A stretch of 10,977 nt of DNA from Lactobacillales bacterium (GTDB lineage Bacteria > Bacillota > Bacilli > Lactobacillales > Streptococcaceae). Where the stretch lies: NCBI GenBank assembly GCA_031257815.1, contig JAIRNX010000158.1, forward strand, positions 1 to 10,977. The letters are read 5' to 3'. Every line of letters begins with the position of its first letter. Positions within the stretch are counted from its first letter, which is position 1. This document shows positions 6,447-10,977 of this stretch, piece after piece. Under the pieces are notes generated by a model. The model saw nothing but the letters and a program-made list of their open reading frames with translations, was not told the origin of the DNA and ran no database searches. A program made the translations under genes and the position numbers.

Positions 6447-6525
6447 ATTCTTCTTTAGGTAATTGCAATGTAAAATTCAGTTTGCAATGATTATTAGATA
6501 GTACAACAAATATGGAGGAAAAAAT

Positions 6526-8790
6526 ATGTCTAGAACTTCAATTATTGGTTTTCCACGAATTGGTGAAAATCGAGAACTAAAATTTGCAACGGAAAAGTAT
6601 TTTAAAAAAGAAATTTCTGAAAATGAACTGCAAATAGTTGCTTCTAACATTCGTAAACAGAATTGGCATCTTCAAAAAAAGGCGGATATTGAATTTATTC
6701 CTTCCAATGATTTTTCTTTTTATGACCAAATGTTAGATACCGCAATAATGTTGAATGTTGTTCCTAAGCGTTATAAAGAGCTTAACTTAAATGTGTTAGA
6801 TACTTATTTTGCAATGGCTCGAGGGTATCAGGGAGAAAATGGTGATGTAAAAGCATTAAGTATGAAAAAATGGTTTAATACTAATTATCATTATTTGGTT
6901 CCAGAATTTGATAAAACAATAAAAATTCAGTTAAATACTACGAAAATTTTCGACGAATTATGTGAAGCAACACTACAAAATATTCAAACAAAGCCTGTAA
7001 TCATTGGTCCATTTACTTTTTTAAAATTAGCAACTTTTAAAGATGGTGTAAAATCACAAGATTTCTATGAAGATCTTATTAAAGTTTACAGTTTATTACT
7101 GGAAAAATTGTCTGCTCGAAATGTTAATTGGGTTCAATTAGATGAACCAAGTTTAGTTTGTGATTTAACCAAAGAAGATATTGAGTTGTTCAAACACTTA
7201 TATCAGTCTATTTTGATTAGAAAGGAAAAAACTCATGTGCTATTGCAAACATACTTTGGAGATGTTCGTGATAGTTATCAAGATATTATTCAACTAAACT
7301 TTGACGGCTTTGGTTTAGATTTTGTCGAAGGCAAAGAAACAATTAATTTATTGAACCAGTTTGATTTTCCTAAGACAAAAATTTTATTTGCAGGTGTTAT
7401 AAATGGAAAAAACATTTGGAGAAATAATTATCAAAAAACACTAGATTTATTAAGAAATTTGCCAAACTGCTTTGAAGTTATTATTAACTCTTCTTGTTCG
7501 CTTCAACACGTTCCATTAACTGTGAAAGCTGAAACTAAGTTGGCAGATTCTGTAAAACAACATTTGTCATTTGCTATTGAAAAATTAATAGAAATTCGAG
7601 AAATCAAAGATTTATTGAATCACTTTCATGCAAAAACTTTTGAAAAAAATCAAGCATTGTTTAAGTTCCCAAGAACAAAAGCCAATACAAAAGTATCAGA
7701 GCAAATTAAAGAATTAACAAAGGCAGAATTTAATCGTCAACCGTCACGCAAGCAACGAAGAGAAATTCAAACAAAAGAATTAAATTTGCCTTTATTGCCT
7801 ACAACAACCATTGGTTCATTTCCACAAACTGCTGAGGTTCGAAAGCAACGCTTCGCTTACAAAAAAGAAAGAATCTCAAAGAAAAATTATGCAGCATTTA
7901 TTAAAGAGCAAATTAATAAATGGATTATTTGGCAAGAATCTATCGGAATAGATGTATTAGTCCATGGTGAGTTTGAACGAAATGATATGGTTGAGTATTT
8001 TGGAGAAAATTTAAATGGTTATATCTTTACCAAAAATGCATGGGTTCAAAGTTATGGAAATCGTTTTGTAAAACCACCAATTGTTTGGAATGATGTCTCC
8101 CGAAAACAAGCAATTACAGTAACTTGGACAAGTTATGCACAAAGCTTATCAGAAAAATATATCAAAGGAATGCTGACTGGACCTGTGACAATTTTAAATT
8201 GGTCGTTTCCCCGCGAAGATATTTCACTTAAAGAACAAGCTTATCAGATTGCATTAGCAATTCGTGAAGAAGTCTTAGATCTAGAAAGTGCTGGAATTTC
8301 TATTATTCAGATTGATGAAGCAGCGTTGCGAGAAAAATTGCCATTACGAAAAAGCGATTGGCAATCAGAATATTTAGATTGGGCAGTAAAGGCTTTTTGT
8401 TTAGTACATAGTCAAGTTAGTCCAAAAACGCAAATTCATACTCATATGTGCTACTCTGAATTTGAAGAAATTATTCCGACGATTGATTTATTAGATGCAG
8501 ATGTGATTTCTTTTGAAGCAAGTCGTTCAGATTTATCGATTTTGAGTAAGCTGAGAGAAAGTAATTTTGAAACATTGGTAGGACCTGGAGTATATGATAT
8601 TCATTCTCCGCGTATTCCCTCAGTAAAAGAAATTGAAGAAGCAATCGAAAAAATTTTAACATATCTACCAGCTAAACAAGTATGGATAAACCCTGACTGT
8701 GGATTAAAAACACGAGGTATTTTGGAAACAAAAGCTAGTTTGAAAAATATTGTCCAAGCAACCCAAGCAATTCGTAAACAATTAACATAA
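6526..8790 (+). CDS. metE: cobalamin-independent methionine synthase
   Basis: This enzyme transfers the methyl group of 5-methyltetrahydropteroyltri-L-glutamate to homocysteine, the last step of methionine synthesis, without vitamin B12. At 754 residues it has the full double-barrel length (the E. coli enzyme has 753). The N-terminal barrel opens with TSIIGFPRIGENREL (4-18). The C-terminal catalytic barrel starts near LLPTTTIGSFPQT (423-435). All four zinc ligands are present: His640 and Cys642 in IHTHMCY, Glu664 in FEASRSD, and Cys725 in NPDCGLKTR. GGAGG lies 9 bases before the ATG. It is a single-gene transcript, divergent from purE and convergent with a LysR-type regulator that may control it. 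Its base composition is low in G+C compared with purB (about 32% against 47% in two sampled 60-base lines), and it lies between direct repeats, both compatible with separate acquisition. Confidence 0.97.
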   Translation: MSRTSIIGFPRIGENRELKFATEKYFKKEISENELQIVASNIRKQNWHLQKKADIEFIPSNDFSFYDQMLDTAIMLNVVPKRYKELNLNVLDTYFAMARGYQGENGDVKALSMKKWFNTNYHYLVPEFDKTIKIQLNTTKIFDELCEATLQNIQTKPVIIGPFTFLKLATFKDGVKSQDFYEDLIKVYSLLLEKLSARNVNWVQLDEPSLVCDLTKEDIELFKHLYQSILIRKEKTHVLLQTYFGDVRDSYQDIIQLNFDGFGLDFVEGKETINLLNQFDFPKTKILFAGVINGKNIWRNNYQKTLDLLRNLPNCFEVIINSSCSLQHVPLTVKAETKLADSVKQHLSFAIEKLIEIREIKDLLNHFHAKTFEKNQALFKFPRTKANTKVSEQIKELTKAEFNRQPSRKQRREIQTKELNLPLLPTTTIGSFPQTAEVRKQRFAYKKERISKKNYAAFIKEQINKWIIWQESIGIDVLVHGEFERNDMVEYFGENLNGYIFTKNAWVQSYGNRFVKPPIVWNDVSRKQAITVTWTSYAQSLSEKYIKGMLTGPVTILNWSFPREDISLKEQAYQIALAIREEVLDLESAGISIIQIDEAALREKLPLRKSDWQSEYLDWAVKAFCLVHSQVSPKTQIHTHMCYSEFEEIIPTIDLLDADVISFEASRSDLSILSKLRESNFETLVGPGVYDIHSPRIPSVKEIEEAIEKILTYLPAKQVWINPDCGLKTRGILETKASLKNIVQATQAIRKQLT

Positions 8791-8801
8791 AAAAACAATG
8801 T

Positions 8802-8835
8802 AATTTAGGTATTTTTTCTTAAAAATACCTAAATT
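8802..8835. terminator. terminator hairpin between convergent metE and LysR-type gene
   Basis: A perfect 15-bp stem, AATTTAGGTATTTTT (8802-8816) with its complement at 8821-8835, closes on the loop TCTT. On the minus strand it is followed by ACATTG and then seven T residues (complement of 8789-8795), a good intrinsic terminator tail for the LysR-type gene. On the plus strand there is no T run after the stem, so termination of metE would depend on the stem itself. Confidence 0.8.
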
Positions 8836-8875
8836 CCTAATCATAAGAAATTTTAGAAAAGGTTCAGCCATTTCA

Positions 8876-9775
8876 TTAAGAATGAATAACTTTTTTTAAC
8901 AATTCTAAATATCTTTTGCCGATATCACTTAATACAGTAAATTTCCTTGTAACATAACCGATTTCGATATGTTCTTTATGAGCTAGCAATACTGAACAAA
9001 TATTTTCTCCGTTTAGTTCCGAATTAATAATCCCTGTGCTAATCGTATATCCGTTAATTCCAATCAACAAATTAAACAATGTGGCTCGATCACTTACAAT
9101 AATTTCTTTACACTTTGGAAAATTACTAAGAGCCTCTTCATTAAAATAAACAGAGTTCATCGTTCCTTGCTCATAAGATAAATAAGGATAACAGGCTAAT
9201 TCAGCAAAAGTTACTTCTTTTTTATGGGCAAGAGGATTGTTAGAACTTAAAAAAACATGTGGCTTAGCACGAAATAGCGGATAATAATCCAAATTTAAAT
9301 GTTCCATATGATTCATTAAAAAGTGAAAATTAAAAGGAGTAATAAAAATTATTCCGATTTCACTTCGTAATTCACTGACATCTAAAAAAACCTCGTTTGT
9401 TCTTGTTTCTTTTAATTGAAACTTAAAGTCATTTTCGCAACGTTCTTCAACCAACTTTGCAAATGCTTCTACAACAAATGAATAATGTTGTGCGGAAATT
9501 GAAAAAAAATCAACTGAGCGTTTAATTTGATATCTTCTTTTTATTAAGTCCGCTTGTTGAATCATTTGCCTAGCATAACTTAGAAATTCAATCCCATCAT
9601 TTGTCAAACTCATTCCTTTTGAATTTCTGGTAAATAATGTAATACCAAGTTCTTCTTCTAACTCATGAATCGATTGAGATAATGCAGGTTGTGTAATAAA
9701 TAATCTCTTTGCTGCTTGACTCATCGAATGGGCATCTACAATCGCTAAAAAATAATTTAACTGGATTAATTTCAT
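8876..9775 (-). CDS. LysR-type transcriptional regulator, possibly of methionine/sulfur metabolism
   Basis: At 299 residues this has the standard LysR-type length. Residues 1-62 form the winged helix-turn-helix, with SMSQAAKRLFITQPALSQSIHELEEELG (17-44) and LFTRNSKGMSLTNDG (47-61). Residues about 90-295 are the effector-binding domain of two alpha/beta lobes. AGAAG about 8 bases before ATG 9773-9775 is an acceptable ribosome binding site. It faces metE tail to tail and shares its terminator. Known regulators of methionine genes in Streptococcaceae (MtaR, CmbR) are of this family, so control of metE is plausible but not shown by sequence. A possible promoter is TTGAAA-N18-TAGCAT around 9810-9840. 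The duplicated purE promoter copy at 9872-9925 also points at this gene. Confidence 0.85.
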   Translation of the reverse strand: MKLIQLNYFLAIVDAHSMSQAAKRLFITQPALSQSIHELEEELGITLFTRNSKGMSLTNDGIEFLSYARQMIQQADLIKRRYQIKRSVDFFSISAQHYSFVVEAFAKLVEERCENDFKFQLKETRTNEVFLDVSELRSEIGIIFITPFNFHFLMNHMEHLNLDYYPLFRAKPHVFLSSNNPLAHKKEVTFAELACYPYLSYEQGTMNSVYFNEEALSNFPKCKEIIVSDRATLFNLLIGINGYTISTGIINSELNGENICSVLLAHKEHIEIGYVTRKFTVLSDIGKRYLELLKKVIHS

Positions 9776-10007
9776 TAATACTTCTCACATCCAATTTAAT
9801 CTTTATTGTTATGCTAAGTACATGCTTCATCATATTTCAATCAGAAACACTTTTTATAACAACATAAGCTGTTAATAACTTCATTTTAACCGAAAATTTT
9901 TGAAACCAAATAAATTGCTGACGTTGTATAACAAAAAATTCGCTGAAGAATCAGTTACGAAACTTTTAACGAATTTAATTAATTTAAAAGACATAGAGTT
10001 TACTTTT
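9776..10007. repeat. intergenic region holding direct repeat B (diverged copy of the purE promoter region)
   Basis: Positions 9872-9925 match 6297-6351, including a TTGGTT/TAAAAT promoter-like pair on the minus strand whose spacing is shortened to 15 bp. Similarity continues weakly to GTATAACAAAAAATTCGCTG, where the counterpart of the PurBox has lost its core (GCGAA in place of CCGAA). The copy lies about 100 bp ahead of the LysR-type gene and just downstream of the dacA-like gene. A weak hairpin, CTTTTAA/TTAAAAG (9963-9990), is the only terminator candidate for dacA. No gene was seen here. Confidence 0.6.
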
Positions 10008-10977
10008 TTATTTAAATTTTCCATCAAGCCATTCTAAAATATGATTCCCCCATACTTTCAAGAAGAATTGACGTTTTACATCCTCATTAGTAACCATTTG
10101 ATAATGCTGTTGCTGTTGGGATGGAAGTAGATAGCCCAATTTATCATCTTTTAGCTGAATGGCAACTTTACCTACATTTTCATCCTTTTTCACAGGAGCG
10201 ATAAGTTTTTTCTTATGACCTTTATTCCAAGTTACCTGAAGATTAACCTTGTTCATATCATCGCAAACCCAATCTTTAACGTCTTCATCCAGTACAAGCG
10301 CAACATTATCTTTTTTTCCATCCTTCACAGATAAAGTATTTATTTGTTTTAATGTTTTACCTTTAGAAGCGATTTGTTCGTATTTCCAATTATCGTAAAC
10401 AAAATCCATTAAATCAGCAGTTTCAATGTAGCGAGCGCCACTATTTTCCTCAGCACCGTTGGCATGCAAAACAACAGTTACAATGCGTTGATTTTTCTTT
10501 AAACAAGTTCCGACAAAACATTGTCCTGCCAGTTCATTTGTCCCTGTTTTTAAGCCATCAACACCTTCATACTCCCAGTTCATCCCAGGCAACATGCCAT
10601 TTAAATTCTTCATTTCAAATTCTGAAAAAGTGCCAACTCCAAACTGTTCCTTTGTTTTTTTACTAACTTTTAAAATTTCAGGGTAATCATTAAGCAAATG
10701 ATAAGCAACCACTGCAACACTGCGAGCGCTCATCATATTCTCCTGATCCTCTTTACTACCTGGCATGCGATATTTTTCAGGAATAAAAGAATTGTTTATT
10801 CCTGTTGAATTGACAAGTTGAACATCATTCTTAATATCCCATTTTTTAAGCTTATCATTCATCATTTCAACAAATTTAGCTTCAGTGCCGGCAATTTTTT
10901 CTGCTAAAGCAATAACACTTGAGCTTGCAGAAGCAATCATACCACTATCAAAAAGTTCTTTAACCGAATAACTTGTC
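10008..10977 (-). CDS. dacA: D-alanyl-D-alanine carboxypeptidase (low-molecular-mass PBP, DacA-like), 5' end outside window
   Basis: This serine peptidase (S11 family) trims the terminal D-Ala from peptidoglycan pentapeptides outside the membrane. The frame stays open to the window edge, starting ..TSYSVKELFDSGM, so the signal peptide and the catalytic SxxK motif lie beyond. Visible are the second motif region ASASSSVIALAEKIAG, where family members usually have S-x-N, and the third motif KTGT in GVDGLKTGTNELAGQC (complement of about 10539-10550). A beta-rich PBP5-like C-terminal domain follows, and an end LKVWGNHILEWLDGKFK suits an amphipathic membrane-anchoring helix. The second motif reads Ser-Ala-Ser (10923-10931), replacing the usual Asn. 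The ATG at 10938-10940 is an internal methionine, not the start. The symbol is by family resemblance only. Confidence 0.88.
   Translation of the reverse strand, partial: TSYSVKELFDSGMIASASSSVIALAEKIAGTEAKFVEMMNDKLKKWDIKNDVQLVNSTGINNSFIPEKYRMPGSKEDQENMMSARSVAVVAYHLLNDYPEILKVSKKTKEQFGVGTFSEFEMKNLNGMLPGMNWEYEGVDGLKTGTNELAGQCFVGTCLKKNQRIVTVVLHANGAEENSGARYIETADLMDFVYDNWKYEQIASKGKTLKQINTLSVKDGKKDNVALVLDEDVKDWVCDDMNKVNLQVTWNKGHKKKLIAPVKKDENVGKVAIQLKDDKLGYLLPSQQQQHYQMVTNEDVKRQFFLKVWGNHILEWLDGKFK

Noticed and set aside
6447..6525. Methionine riboswitch or T-box ahead of metE
   Set aside because: The leader is short and AT-rich. I find no T-box motif, specifier stem, terminator/antiterminator pair or S-box/SMK core.
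8471..8798. Two minus-strand open frames of 63 and 65 codons
   Set aside because: They are antisense to the conserved zinc-binding end of metE and have no start signals.
9926..9960. A functional second PurBox in repeat B
   Set aside because: The corresponding sequence reads GCGAA where the box needs CCGAA, and the spacing to the promoter-like pair is changed. It is better seen as a decayed copy.

Overview
The window looks like a chromosomal segment of a low-G+C Gram-positive bacterium, most likely a lactic acid bacterium of the order Lactobacillales (Enterococcus/Vagococcus/Melissococcus-like). The grounds are AAGGAGG-type ribosome binding sites, an Rgg/RNPP-like regulator, a PurBox-like site of the lactococcal type, and Firmicutes-like PurE, PurK, PurB and DacA sequences. 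The genus is an inference. No tRNA, rRNA, CRISPR array or intact transposase gene was seen.

Layout. 1-606: two tandem, nearly identical minus-strand genes for 28-residue hydrophobic peptides (144-230 and 271-357), each with a perfect AAGGAGG site. They diverge from a plus-strand Rgg-like regulator (607-1485), so the set reads as a peptide-pheromone/regulator circuit with a duplicated signal gene. 1486-1935: a gene-poor gap with an imperfect inverted repeat that may hold a decayed small membrane-peptide (type I toxin-like) locus, followed by a roughly 220-bp MITE-like element (E1). 1936-3096 (minus): class I PLP aminotransferase. 3118-3337: a second copy of the element (E2), whose end supplies the last seven codons and the stop of purB. 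3314-6269 (minus): purE-purK-purB, carrying out AIR to CAIR conversion and the adenylosuccinate lyase steps of purine synthesis, preceded by a promoter with a PurBox-like site at a fitting distance. 6526-8790 (plus): metE, cobalamin-independent methionine synthase, convergent with a LysR-type regulator (8876-9775, minus) across a perfect 15-bp-stem terminator. 10008-10977 (minus): the 3' part of a D-Ala-D-Ala carboxypeptidase gene (dacA-like), running off the window.

How the parts relate. purE, purK and purB are tightly spaced and probably cotranscribed. The aminotransferase was probably the next gene of that operon before E2 inserted: removing E2 with one copy of its 3-bp TAA flank leaves purB ending Gly-Leu-Lys-stop just ahead of the aminotransferase ribosome binding site. 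The purE promoter region has a diverged direct copy at 9872-9925, so the metE-LysR block is bracketed by direct repeats and may have been inserted between dacA and purE. The features most worth following are the twin-peptide/Rgg circuit, the purB-terminating repeat element, and the bracketed metE-LysR block.
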